A DNA stretch of 64,000 nucleotides, taken from Pseudomonas capeferrum. Lineage in GTDB: Bacteria; Pseudomonadota; Gammaproteobacteria; Pseudomonadales; Pseudomonadaceae. Shown in pieces: positions 26,740 to 34,976 of this stretch (positions within the stretch are counted from its first letter, which is position 1; each line of letters begins with the position of its first letter). Below the pieces are notes generated by a model. The model was not told the origin of the DNA and ran no database searches. It saw nothing but the letters and a program-made list of their open reading frames with translations. Where the stretch lies: contig NZ_JAAMQM010000006.1 in the NCBI RefSeq assembly GCF_013523055.1, forward strand, positions 62,001-126,000, given 5' to 3'. The position numbers were made by a program, and so were the translations under genes.

Positions 26740-27389
26740 CCGTTCTCGACATCTTCGCCCGCGTCGACTGGGCGCAGGTCCTGCACCTGACCGGCCAGCA
26801 CATCACCCTGGTCGGCATTGCCGTCAGCCTGGCCATTCTCATCGGGGTGCCGCTGGGCATCCTGATGACCCGCTACCCGGTATTCGCCGGCCCGTTGCAA
26901 GCCAGCGCCACCGTGCTGCTGACCATCCCCGCCATCGCCCTGTTCGGGCTGATGCTGCCGTTCTACTCCAGGTTCGGCCAGGGTCTGGGCCCGCTGCCGG
27001 CGATCACCGCCGTATTCCTTTATTCACTCTTGCCCATCTTGCGCAACACCTATCTGGCGTTGACCAACATCGAGCCTGGCATCCGTGAAGCCGGACGCGG
27101 CATCGGCATGACGTTCTGGCAGCGCCTGCGCATGGTCGAACTGCCCATCGCGGTCCCGGTGATCCTGGCCGGTGTACGCACCGCCGTGGTCATGAACATC
27201 GGCGTCATGACCATCGCCGCCACTATCGGCGCCGGCGGCCTCGGCGTTCTTATCCTCACGGCCATCAGCAGCAGCGATACCGCGATGCTGCTCATCGGCG
27301 CCGCGCTGGTCAGCCTGCTGGCAATCATCGCCGACCTCCTGCTGCAATGGCTGCAGCGTACCCTGACTCCAGAAGGACTGCGCAAATGA
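26736..27389 (+). CDS. Osmoprotectant ABC transporter permease, second
   Basis: The 217-residue partner permease. It has about five or six helices, with TIPAIALFGLMLPFYSRFGQ (equivalent to the NTIPPLA region of the first permease), the EAA loop GIREAGRGIGMTFWQRLRMVE and the membrane motif MTIAATIGAGGLGVLI. The ATG overlaps the binding-protein stop by 4 bases, and its own stop overlaps the ATPase start, so the three downstream genes are translationally coupled. Confidence 0.9.
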   Translation: MTVLDIFARVDWAQVLHLTGQHITLVGIAVSLAILIGVPLGILMTRYPVFAGPLQASATVLLTIPAIALFGLMLPFYSRFGQGLGPLPAITAVFLYSLLPILRNTYLALTNIEPGIREAGRGIGMTFWQRLRMVELPIAVPVILAGVRTAVVMNIGVMTIAATIGAGGLGVLILTAISSSDTAMLLIGAALVSLLAIIADLLLQWLQRTLTPEGLRK

Positions 27390-28543
27390 TCGAACTTCAG
27401 AACCTGAGCAAGACTTTCCAAGCCAATGGCAAGGCCGTCAAGGCCGTCGACTCGGTCAGCCTGACTGTCCACGAAGGTGAAATCTGCGTATTCCTGGGAC
27501 CCTCCGGTTGCGGCAAGAGCACTACGCTGAAGATGATCAACCGCCTGATCGCGCCGACTTCCGGCAAGGTGCTGATCAACGGCGAAGACACCACCAACCT
27601 GGACGAAGTGAGTCTGCGTCGCCATATCGGCTATGTGATCCAGCAGATCGGTCTGTTCCCCAACATGACCATCGAGGAAAACATCACCGTGGTCCCCCGC
27701 CTGCTCGGTTGGGACAAGCAGAAGTGCCACGACCGCGCGCGCGAGCTGATGAGCATGATCAAGCTCGAGCCCAAGCAGTACCTGCAGCGCTACCCGCGCG
27801 AGCTTTCCGGTGGTCAGCAACAGCGTATCGGGGTGATTCGTGCCCTGGCGGCCGAGGCGCCGGTATTGCTGATGGACGAGCCGTTCGGTGCGGTCGACCC
27901 GATCAACCGCGAGATGATCCAGAACGAGTTCTTCGAGATGCAACGGGCATTGAACAAGACCGTGATCATGGTCAGCCACGACATCGACGAAGCCATCAAG
28001 CTGGGTGACAAGATCGCTATCTTCCGGGCCGGCAAGCTGATCCAGCTGGACCACCCGGATACCCTGCTGGCCCACCCGGTCGATGACTTCGTCAGCAACT
28101 TCGTCGGCCAGGACAGCACCCTCAAGCGCCTGTTGCTGGTCCGTGCCGAAGACGCGGCGGACAACGCGCCAGCGGTGAGCCCTGAAACGCCGGTCAGCGA
28201 TGCCCTGGAGCTGATGGACGAGCACGACCGCCGCTACGTGGTCGTCACCGACGCGGGCAACAAGGCCTTGGGCTACGTGCGCCGCCGCGACCTGCACCGC
28301 CAGCAAGGTACTTGCGCCGACTTCCTGCGCCCTTACCACGCGACCGCCTCGCATGACGAGCACTTGCGCATCCTGCTGTCCCGGATGTACGAGTTCAACA
28401 GCGCCTGGCTGCCGGTACTGGATGCCGAGAACGTGTTCCTGGGCGAGGTGACCCAGGAATCGATCGCCGCGTACCTGAGTTCCGGGCGTTCTCGTGGTGG
28501 CAAGACCAGCATCGTCTCGCCCGCGGAGACGGCGGTGCTGTAA
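27386..28543 (+). CDS. Osmoprotectant ABC transporter ATPase with C-terminal CBS domains
   Basis: A 385-residue energising subunit. Walker A is GPSGCGKS near residue 40, the Q-loop QQIGLFPNM, signature LSGGQQQRIG, Walker B LLMDEPFGAVDP and the H-loop VSHDIDEA. After about residue 265 come two CBS-type modules (VSPETPVSDALELMDEHDRR and ASHDEHLRILLSRMYEFNSA). In OpuA-class transporters such domains sense ionic strength or nucleotides, which fits osmotic gating. The ATG at 27386 overlaps the upstream permease stop by 4 bases. It is the last gene of the operon, and no clear terminator follows. Confidence 0.92.
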   Translation: MIELQNLSKTFQANGKAVKAVDSVSLTVHEGEICVFLGPSGCGKSTTLKMINRLIAPTSGKVLINGEDTTNLDEVSLRRHIGYVIQQIGLFPNMTIEENITVVPRLLGWDKQKCHDRARELMSMIKLEPKQYLQRYPRELSGGQQQRIGVIRALAAEAPVLLMDEPFGAVDPINREMIQNEFFEMQRALNKTVIMVSHDIDEAIKLGDKIAIFRAGKLIQLDHPDTLLAHPVDDFVSNFVGQDSTLKRLLLVRAEDAADNAPAVSPETPVSDALELMDEHDRRYVVVTDAGNKALGYVRRRDLHRQQGTCADFLRPYHATASHDEHLRILLSRMYEFNSAWLPVLDAENVFLGEVTQESIAAYLSSGRSRGGKTSIVSPAETAVL

Positions 28544-29264
28544 TCGCATGAGACTGCGCGATGACGTCGATTGGCAGATTGCTCTGGCTGGTCCGACGTT
28601 GTCGCGAATGTCTGTCCGGCTGATCGATAGCAGCGTCACGAGGCTGGGTTTACCGTTCTCATGCTGCAAGTCGCTCGACGAACGGAATGAACAACTGTTT
28701 TTCATTCAATATTCATATTTAAAAGCGACTGGGTTTCAGCGCATGCAAGTGGCCATAAATATGAACAGTCGACAGAAAACCAAGGTGCGTTGTTTTACCT
28801 CGACAAACGGTCTCATCCTTCTTATTTGCCGTTTTCGCCGCTAAAATCCCCGAACATTGGCGACTCGGAAGGTTAAAGCCAATCGCCACCAGATACCTGC
28901 CTATTCCACAATTTTTAACGTCCAAACGATTTGCCTGAACATCTGTTCATGTGGGGAGTCGGTTATCGAAGTGGCTGACCGAACGGAGACGACGGACGTA
29001 TCGGAAAACGTGAGATTTCCTGTTGATCTTGAACCTCTCAAGTCCTAAAGTTCGCGCCGAACGTCCATGCTGGAAACGATCCATCCGGCTCAAGTACTGA
29101 CGACGAGACAGCAAGGTCACCCGACGTACTTCCTTTATAGGAATGCGGTTGTCCTTTTTGCTTTCGGCGACATGCCTTGGGAAGTAGGCGAACCAAAGTG
29201 GGGATACGGAGGACGTTCAGTTGCAGCCACTTATTCTTTCAGTTTGCCCATGGAGTCCCTGAGC
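28544..29264. other. 721-bp leader/spacer upstream of speC
   Basis: Unusually long and AT-rich (especially 28690-28930) for this chromosome. It includes a 10-bp inverted repeat (28712-28721 with 28756-28765), a candidate leader peptide (28743-28844), a TGGCGA...TCGCCA hairpin near 28858-28888, and a GTTCG-CGC-CGAAC mini-hairpin at 29051-29063. From 29067 the speC frame is open without a stop, but codon use and the ribosome-binding site favour 29265 as the true start. No second gene is convincing. Confidence 0.6.
28743..28844 (+). CDS. Candidate leader peptide upstream of speC (33 or 27 aa)
   Basis: A short frame with ATG at 28743 or, six codons in, at 28761, ending at TAA 28842-28844. The product is basic (NSRQKTKVR), then hydrophobic (NGLILLI), and ends CRFRR. 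The ribosome-binding site is poor. Enterobacterial ornithine decarboxylase genes are induced through an ornithine-sensing arrest peptide (SpeFL); this frame holds an analogous position but has no clear sequence similarity. Treat it as a hypothesis. Confidence 0.25.
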   Translation: MQVAINMNSRQKTKVRCFTSTNGLILLICRFRR

Positions 29265-30428
29265 ATGTCGATCCAGGTCGAAGACTATTTCGCACGTGAT
29301 ACCTTCCAAAAGATGAAGGCATTCGCCGACAAGCAGGAAACCCCGTTCGTACTCATCGATACCCAGATGATCAGCCAGGCCTATGACGACCTGCGCGCCG
29401 GTTTCGAATTCGCCAAGGTCTACTACGCGGTCAAGGCCAACCCTGCGGTCGAGATCATCGACCTGCTCAAGGACAAGGGGTCGAACTTCGACATCGCCTC
29501 GATCTACGAGCTGGACAAGGTGATGAATCAAGGCGTCGCCGCTGACCGCATCAGCTATGGCAACACCATCAAGAAGTCCAAGGACATCCGTTACTTCTAC
29601 GAGAAAGGTGTGCGCATGTACGCCACCGACTCGGAAGCCGACCTGCGCAACATCGCCAAGGCCGCGCCGGGCTCGAAAGTCTACGTGCGCATCCTCACCG
29701 AAGGCTCGACCACGGCCGACTGGCCACTGTCGCGCAAGTTCGGCTGCCAGACCGACATGGCCATGGACCTGCTGATCCTGGCACGTGACCTGGGCCTGGT
29801 GCCTTACGGCGTTTCCTTCCATGTCGGTTCCCAGCAGCGCGACATCAGTGTCTGGGACGCCGCGATCGCCAAGGTGAAGGTGATCTTCGAGCGCTTGAAG
29901 GAAGAAGACGGCATCGTTCTGAAGATGATCAACATGGGTGGCGGCTTCCCGGCCAACTACATCACCCGGACCAATAGCCTGGAAACCTACGCCCAGGAAA
30001 TCATCCGCTTCCTCAAGGAAGACTTCGGTGACGACCTGCCGGAAATCATCCTCGAGCCTGGCCGCTCGCTGATCGCCAACGCCGGCATTCTGGTCAGTGA
30101 AGTGGTGTTGGTGGCACGCAAGTCGCGCACCGCGGTCGAGCGTTGGGTATATACCGACGTGGGCAAGTTCTCCGGCCTGATCGAAACCATGGACGAGTCC
30201 ATCAAGTTCCCGATCTGGACCGAGAAGAAAGGCGAGATGGAAGAAGTCGTCATCGCCGGCCCGACCTGCGACAGCGCCGACATCATGTACGAGCACTACA
30301 AGTATGGCCTGCCGCTGAACCTGGCCATCGGTGATCGGATGTACTGGCTGTCGACCGGTGCCTATACCACCAGCTACAGCGCGGTGGAGTTCAATGGGTT
30401 CCCGCCGTTGAAGGCTTATTACCTGTAA
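29265..30428 (+). CDS. speC: Ornithine decarboxylase (fold III, alanine-racemase type)
   Basis: A PLP enzyme that decarboxylates ornithine to putrescine, the entry step to polyamines. The 387 residues match the P. putida SpeC size. The PLP lysine is Lys57 in YYAVKANP; His186 (FHVGSQ), the glycine loop MGGGFPA (residues 224-230) and EPGR (264-267) bind the cofactor phosphate. Cys335 in GPTCDSAD is the across-dimer catalytic cysteine, and YTTSYSAVEFNGF lies at the C terminus. The ATG at 29265 has GGAG 9 bases upstream. The open frame continues 66 codons upstream, but that extension (with MPWEVGEPKWGYGG) has no family match. Some relatives also take lysine. Confidence 0.94.
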   Translation: MSIQVEDYFARDTFQKMKAFADKQETPFVLIDTQMISQAYDDLRAGFEFAKVYYAVKANPAVEIIDLLKDKGSNFDIASIYELDKVMNQGVAADRISYGNTIKKSKDIRYFYEKGVRMYATDSEADLRNIAKAAPGSKVYVRILTEGSTTADWPLSRKFGCQTDMAMDLLILARDLGLVPYGVSFHVGSQQRDISVWDAAIAKVKVIFERLKEEDGIVLKMINMGGGFPANYITRTNSLETYAQEIIRFLKEDFGDDLPEIILEPGRSLIANAGILVSEVVLVARKSRTAVERWVYTDVGKFSGLIETMDESIKFPIWTEKKGEMEEVVIAGPTCDSADIMYEHYKYGLPLNLAIGDRMYWLSTGAYTTSYSAVEFNGFPPLKAYYL

Positions 30429-30435
30429 ATGCGGA

Positions 30436-30455
30436 ATGGGGCCGAAAGGCCCCAT
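30436..30455 (+). terminator. speC 3' hairpin with GAAA tetraloop
   Basis: ATGGGGCC (30436-30443), loop GAAA, GGCCCCAT (30448-30455) form a perfect 8-bp stem 7 bases after the speC stop. It is very stable, but no U-tract follows. Confidence 0.55.
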
Positions 30456-30529
30456 GCCAGTCGATTGAGGCAAAGCTTCGATTTCACATGCTGGAACCAG
30501 CTTTCTACTTCTGGAATCTTCCGTGACGC

Positions 30530-30630
30530 TGATGGCCTCATCGCGGGACAAGCCCGCTCGCCACCGGTACGCGGTGTAGCTGAGGCACATCCCCGGTGGC
30601 GAGCGGGCTTGTCCCGCGATGAGGCCATCA
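30530..30630. repeat. Perfect 38-bp inverted REPIN (type A, copy 3)
   Basis: Arms 30530-30567 and 30593-30630 are exactly complementary, with a 25-base spacer. The core is CGCGGGACAAGCCCGCTCGC. The flank AATCTTCCGTGA (30515-30526) matches flanks of the copies at 6701 and 40198. Confidence 0.9.
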
Positions 30631-30731
30631 AGTTTCATAGAGAATTCCGAAGGCTGAAGGCTAAGCTCCGGCACTTGAATCGAATACCAGCTTCAGGCAA
30701 TACTCCGGCATGCAACAAGGCCAGGCAGTCA

Positions 30732-30914
30732 GCCTAATGCCAGTCAGTTAAGCCCCACAATCTGCAATTGGGGCTGCTTCGCACCCCTTCGCGGGCAAGC
30801 CCGCTCCCTCAGGAATTGCACGATTTCTGCATTCGGCGCTCAACTTGTGGGAGCGGGCTTGCCCGCGAAGGGGTGCGAAGCAACCCCACTGGCCTTAACT
30901 GACAAGCATTAGGC
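30732..30914. repeat. Nested palindrome with a perfect 33-bp type B REPIN
   Basis: Inner arms 30776-30808 and 30849-30881 are perfectly complementary (core TTCGCGGGCAAGCCCGCTCCC). Outer arms 30732-30752 and 30894-30914 match at 19 of 21. The identical 13-mer AGGCAGTCAGCCT stands just outside on both sides (30723-30735 and 30911-30923). Confidence 0.88.
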
Positions 30915-30916
30915 AG

Positions 30917-31675
30917 TCAGCCTGCCTTCTGCATCTCGTGCAACCGCTCCCGATACCCCACCGCCAACGCCCGAATCCTCGGCTCGCCCGCCTGCTCCAG
31001 CATGGGAATGCTGCTGCGCAGGAAGTTGGCATTACCGATGGCCAACGCACGCCGCAACCAGACCAGGGCTTCCTCGATCTCGCCTTGCTCGGCCAATACG
31101 GCGGCATGGCTGAACTGTCCTCGAAAATCTCCCGCCTGCGCCGAACGCCGATACCAACGCCGTGCCCGCGTGAAACTGGCTTCGCAGCCAATGCCCAGTT
31201 CCAGATAACGCCCGACCAGATTCATCGACTTGGCATGCCCGCCTTCGGCGGCGCGACGATAAGCGGCATAGGCCGCGGCCTGGTCCTTGGCCACGCCCCT
31301 GCCGGTGGCGAGCAGGTTCGCATAGTTGTAGAGACCCCAGTCCAGGCCGGCCTCGGCCGAGCTCCGGTAATGCATAGCCGCCTGGCCGATATCCTGCTCG
31401 CCGCCCCAGCCGTGCTCCAGGCAGCGACCGAGCATGTTGTGCGCCATGGCGCTGTTACCCTTGGCAGCGATGGCGAACCATTGCCGGGCCAGGACCGGAT
31501 CGCGCTCGATGCCGCGGCCATCCAGGAGGATCTGTCCCAGCAGCAGCTGCGCCTGCACGATGCCCTGCTCGGCAGCGGCGAGAATGGCCTGGGCCGCCTT
31601 GCCGGGACTGTCTTCGAGCATGTCGCGCAACTGCGCGGCATCCACTACCTCTTCACGTCGCAGGTTGTAGCTCAT
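30917..31675 (-). CDS. Sel1-like repeat protein downstream of piuC
   Basis: A 252-residue soluble protein made largely of tandem Sel1/TPR-like helical pairs of about 36 residues from residue 25 on. Repeated LLGQILLDGRGIERD, MLGRCLEHGWGGEQD, NYANLLATGRGVAKD and LVGRYLELGIGCEAS carry the A-x-x-x-G spacing. It has no signal peptide. Such proteins act as adaptor scaffolds; a partner is not evident. The ATG follows the piuC stop by a single base (TGA-G-ATG), with GAGG inside the piuC end serving as the ribosome-binding site, so its synthesis should be coupled to piuC and hence iron-controlled. The same gene pair occurs beside piuA in P. aeruginosa. The last codons overlap the 13-bp direct repeat. 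Confidence 0.85.
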   Translation of the reverse strand: MSYNLRREEVVDAAQLRDMLEDSPGKAAQAILAAAEQGIVQAQLLLGQILLDGRGIERDPVLARQWFAIAAKGNSAMAHNMLGRCLEHGWGGEQDIGQAAMHYRSSAEAGLDWGLYNYANLLATGRGVAKDQAAAYAAYRRAAEGGHAKSMNLVGRYLELGIGCEASFTRARRWYRRSAQAGDFRGQFSHAAVLAEQGEIEEALVWLRRALAIGNANFLRSSIPMLEQAGEPRIRALAVGYRERLHEMQKAG

Positions 31676-31676
31676 C

Positions 31677-32357
31677 TCAGACCTCGATCCAGCGACGCAG
31701 CAGGTTGTGGTAAGTCCCCGTGAGCTGCACCAGCGCGGGATGGTCCGGCACATCGGCGGTGAGCTGCTGGATCGCGTTGTCCATCTCGAACAACAAGGTT
31801 CGCTGGCTGTCCTCGCGGACCAGACTCTGAGTCCAGAAGAACGCCGCGTAGCGCGTGCCACGGGTGACTGGGTTGACCTTGTGCAGGCTGGTACCGGGAT
31901 AGAGCACCAGATCGCCCGCTCCCAGTTTGACTTGCTGTACGCCGTAGGTGTCCTGGATCACCAGTTCGCCACCGTCGTAGCTGTCGGGCTCGCTGAGGAA
32001 CAAGGTCGAGGACAGGTCGGTGCGCACACGTTCGTGGCTGCCTTGCGGTTGACGCAAGGCATTGTCGATATGGAAGTCGAAGTTGCCACCTTCGCGGTAG
32101 CAATTGATCAAGGGTGGGAACACCTTGTGCGGCAGCGCGGCGGACATGAAGCGAGGATTGCGCCACAACCGCTCTATCAGTGCTGCGCCGATTTCCTTCG
32201 CCAGCGCGTGGCCTTCCGGCAATTGCAGGTTGTGCTTGGCCTTGGCGGACTGATAGCCCGCCGTGATCTTGCCATCCGCCCAGTCGGTTTGCTCCAGGGC
32301 CGCGCGAATGCGGGCCGTTTCATCAGCGTCGAACAGTCCTGGAATATGAAGCAGCAT
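31677..32357 (-). CDS. piuC: PKHD-type Fe(II)/2-oxoglutarate dioxygenase PiuC
   Basis: An iron- and 2-oxoglutarate-dependent dioxygenase of the PiuC/YbiX type, tied to TonB-dependent siderophore receptors; its true substrate is unknown. It has 226 residues, the usual length, starting [18 protein letters not shown]. The double-stranded beta-helix carries the facial triad His96 and Asp98 ([10 protein letters not shown]) and His159 ([10 protein letters not shown]), with Arg169 placed to bind 2-oxoglutarate. The start ATG at 32357 follows AGGTG; the 32-codon extension upstream runs into the promoter. A Fur-like site lies 29 bases upstream. It diverges from the piuA-type receptor gene and is coupled to the Sel1 gene. 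Confidence 0.92.
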   Translation of the reverse strand: MLLHIPGLFDADETARIRAALEQTDWADGKITAGYQSAKAKHNLQLPEGHALAKEIGAALIERLWRNPRFMSAALPHKVFPPLINCYREGGNFDFHIDNALRQPQGSHERVRTDLSSTLFLSEPDSYDGGELVIQDTYGVQQVKLGAGDLVLYPGTSLHKVNPVTRGTRYAAFFWTQSLVREDSQRTLLFEMDNAIQQLTADVPDHPALVQLTGTYHNLLRRWIEV

Positions 32358-32385
32358 GGCATGGCACCTGGCGCTTTGAGAGGGC

Positions 32386-32404
32386 GCCAATGATATTGAT
32401 TCCC
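32386..32404 (-). promoter_or_regulatory. Fur-box candidate for piuC
   Basis: Read on the minus strand, GGGAATCAATATCATTGGC agrees with the 19-bp Fur consensus at 12 positions. It is located 29 bases upstream of the piuC start codon. Confidence 0.55.
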
Positions 32405-32485
32405 TTTCGCGACGTACAGATCCTTTCGACGCGTGCGATGAAGCAACCGCCATAAAAGTGTAAAGATTGTAAATTTGTCACCAAT

Positions 32486-32503
32486 GGTAATGAATCTCAA
32501 TTG
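32486..32503 (+). promoter_or_regulatory. Fur-box candidate for the piuA-type receptor
   Basis: GGTAATGAATCTCAATTG fits the repeated NAT(A/T)AT pattern of Fur sites at 11 of 18 positions. It lies about 60 bases ahead of the receptor ATG, in an AT-rich stretch where the promoter must be. Confidence 0.55.
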
Positions 32504-32562
32504 TTACTAAAATTTACTTACATTATATTTCGCGGTCTTCACTCCTTGGGGAAGGTCCACCA

Positions 32563-34872
32563 ATGCGCCACATCGTGCCGTCTGCAGTCAGCTCACCTCG
32601 TCTGCTCGCTTCCGCCATCGGCGTGGCGATCACTGCCAGTTCCGCCTACGCCGCTGAACCAGTCGCCACATCTGCCATCACGCTTGACGCTACCAGCGTC
32701 AATGGTCAGGCGGAACAGGCCAATACCGAGTACAAGGTCGACAAGGCTTCTTCGCAGAAGTACACCGCGCCTCTGGTAGACACTCCGCGCTCGATCACGG
32801 TAATCCCGCAGCAGGTCATCAAGGACACCAATGCCCTGACTCTGCAGGACGCCCTGCGCACCGTGCCGGGCATTACCTTCGGTGCCGGTGAAGGAGGCAA
32901 CCCGCAAGGCGACAGGCCTTTCATCCGCGGCTTCGACGCACAAGGCGATACCTACCTCGATGGCGTGCGCGATACCGGTGCGCAAACACGTGAGATCTTT
33001 GCCGTGGAGTCGGTGGAAGTCAGCAAGGGACCCAACTCCGCCATTGGCGGTCGCGGCGCGGCGGGCGGCACCATCAACCTGGTGAGCAAACGCGCCCACC
33101 TGGGTAACGCGTTCGATGGTGGCTTCACCTGGGGCAGCGACCAGACCCAGCGCTACACCCTGGATGGCAATTACCAGTTCAGCGAGACCGCTGCCGGCCG
33201 CCTCAACCTGATGAGCCATGAAAGCAACGTCGCCGGCCGTGACTCGATCGAGTACGACCGTTGGGGTATCGCGCCTTCCCTGGCTTTCGGCCTTGGCACG
33301 CCGACTCGCGTCAACCTCGACTACTACCACATGGAAAGCGACGACCTGCCGGATTCGGGAATCCCGTACACCATCCCCACCGGCGGCAGTGGTGCTCGCA
33401 CCTCGGCAGACCCGAGCAAGCCCCACGACGGCGGTGACAGCGATAACTTCTACGGCCTGACCGATCGTGACTTCCGCAAGACGCGCACCGACATCGCGAC
33501 CTTCGCCATCGAGCATGACCTGACCGATGCGCTGACGATCAAGAACACCCTGCGCCACGGCAATACCCTGCAGGACTACATCCTGACCCAGCCGGACGAC
33601 AGCAAGGGCAACGTCAACAACGGCAGCGTCTGGCGCAGGGCAAACAGCCGTGTGGGCAACACCACGACGACCACCAACCAGACCGACCTGTTCGGCGATT
33701 TCTATGTGGCCGGGTTCAAGAACAGCTTCTCGACGGGCATCGAGCTTAGCCGGGAAGAAAGTGATCGTTCTTCTTACACGGTCGATACCGACACCACTCC
33801 AGGCGGCAACCCGGTCACCACGACTTGTACGCCAGGCGCAATCGTCTCCAGCGGTTACAACTGCACCTCGTTGAGCAGCCCGAATCCAGACGATCCATGG
33901 AACGGCGCCATCTCGCGCAATTACGCCGGGACCACCACCAAGAGCAAGACCCGTGCGCTGTATGTGTTCGACACGCTCGAGCTGTCCCCGCAGTGGTTGC
34001 TGAACATGGGCCTGCGTTACGACCATTTCGACACTAAGTACCGCACCTATGACTCATCGGGCGCGACAGTCGTGAATAACGGTGTCCCAAGTGAAGGTCG
34101 GGATAAAAGCGATTTCTTCACCGGCCAGTTAGGTTTAGTCTGGAAACCGACCGAAAACGGCAGCGTCTACGTTTCCTACGCCACCTCCGCCACTCCGCCG
34201 GGCTCCATGCTGGGCGAAGGCACCGAAGGCAACCCGCTACCGGGCAGTACAGACCGCGGCGGCAACCTGCTGCAAAGCGACCTCGAACCGGAAGAAACCA
34301 CCAACTACGAAATCGGCACCAAGTGGGACCTGCTCGACCAGCGCCTGTCGCTGACCGCTGCCGTGTTCCGCACCGAGAAGGAAAACGCCCGCGTCCAGGT
34401 CGACACCACCACCTATGAAAACGTCGGCAAGACCCGCGTTCAAGGCATCGAGCTGTCGGCCAGCGGCAAGTTGACCGACCAGTGGCAGGTATTTGCCGGC
34501 TACACCTACCTCCAGGCACGTCAGATCGATGGCGGCCCGCTGGGCGCGGCCAACGATGGCAACCAGTTGCCGAACACCCCGAACAACAGCGCCAGCGTGT
34601 GGACCACGTACGCGATCACGCCAAAGCTGACCATCGGTGGCGGCGCGTTCTACGTGGACGACGTGTTCGGCAGTGTCGCCAACACCACCATGGTCGATAG
34701 CTATGTGCGCTATGACGCCATGGCGTCGTACAAGTTGACCAAGAACGTCGACCTGCAACTGAACGTGCAGAACCTGACCGACGAGGTCTATTACGACAAG
34801 GCATTCTCGACCCACTTTGCCAACCAGGCTGCCGGGCGCACTGCCCTGCTGACCACCAGCGTCCACTTCTAA
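32563..34872 (+). CDS. piuA: TonB-dependent ferric-siderophore receptor (PiuA/Fiu type)
   Basis: A 769-residue outer-membrane receptor that imports ferric catecholate-type siderophores and, in P. aeruginosa, siderophore-conjugated drugs. The signal peptide (MRHIVPSAVSSPRLLASAIG, ending near residue 31, AYA) is followed by the plug domain to about residue 190, with PRSITVIPQQVI, DALRTVPGITFG, RGFDAQGDTYLDGVRD and VEVSKGPNSAIGGRGAAGG. The 22-strand barrel ends in the terminal TSVHF. No N-terminal signalling domain is present, so it is not of the FecA type. Divergent piuC and a downstream PepSY reductase reproduce the P. aeruginosa piu neighbourhood, which supports the name over generic fiu. Confidence 0.9.
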   Translation: MRHIVPSAVSSPRLLASAIGVAITASSAYAAEPVATSAITLDATSVNGQAEQANTEYKVDKASSQKYTAPLVDTPRSITVIPQQVIKDTNALTLQDALRTVPGITFGAGEGGNPQGDRPFIRGFDAQGDTYLDGVRDTGAQTREIFAVESVEVSKGPNSAIGGRGAAGGTINLVSKRAHLGNAFDGGFTWGSDQTQRYTLDGNYQFSETAAGRLNLMSHESNVAGRDSIEYDRWGIAPSLAFGLGTPTRVNLDYYHMESDDLPDSGIPYTIPTGGSGARTSADPSKPHDGGDSDNFYGLTDRDFRKTRTDIATFAIEHDLTDALTIKNTLRHGNTLQDYILTQPDDSKGNVNNGSVWRRANSRVGNTTTTTNQTDLFGDFYVAGFKNSFSTGIELSREESDRSSYTVDTDTTPGGNPVTTTCTPGAIVSSGYNCTSLSSPNPDDPWNGAISRNYAGTTTKSKTRALYVFDTLELSPQWLLNMGLRYDHFDTKYRTYDSSGATVVNNGVPSEGRDKSDFFTGQLGLVWKPTENGSVYVSYATSATPPGSMLGEGTEGNPLPGSTDRGGNLLQSDLEPEETTNYEIGTKWDLLDQRLSLTAAVFRTEKENARVQVDTTTYENVGKTRVQGIELSASGKLTDQWQVFAGYTYLQARQIDGGPLGAANDGNQLPNTPNNSASVWTTYAITPKLTIGGGAFYVDDVFGSVANTTMVDSYVRYDAMASYKLTKNVDLQLNVQNLTDEVYYDKAFSTHFANQAAGRTALLTTSVHF

Positions 34873-34883
34873 GGTCGCTGCAA

Positions 34884-34919
34884 CCAAAGCCCCACCCATG
34901 CATATGAGTGGGGCTTTGG
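34884..34919 (+). terminator. Stem-loop after the piuA-type receptor gene
   Basis: CCAAAGCCCCAC (34884-34895) pairs perfectly with GTGGGGCTTTGG (34908-34919) over a 12-base loop. It is a terminator-like structure with a short T-run in the descending arm. The next gene starts 57 bases on, so some read-through is plausible. Confidence 0.7.
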
Positions 34920-34976
34920 CGTATCAAGGCATACTGCATGCCGTGCCGGTCCGGACGGCCAGACAAGGTGATCGAT

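Larger units (their letters stand above)
30429..30916. other. 488-bp repeat-filled gap between speC and the Sel1 gene (convergent)
   Basis: It contains the speC 3' hairpin, a type A REPIN (30530-30630) and a nested palindrome with a type B REPIN (30732-30914) bounded by 13-bp direct repeats. No gene is supported. Confidence 0.8.

Noticed and set aside
29067..29264. N-terminal extension of SpeC by 66 codons
   Set aside because: In frame and stop-free, but SpeC homologues begin at MSIQVEDYF and a good GGAG precedes 29265. The extension is treated as leader.
30429..30737. 102-codon plus-strand frame after speC
   Set aside because: It runs straight through the REPIN (the translated repeat gives DGLIAGQARSPP-type strings seen at other copies) and has no start signal.
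30429..30916. CRISPR-like array
   Set aside because: The repeats are inverted REP pairs of different types, not direct repeats with regular spacers, and no cas gene is near.
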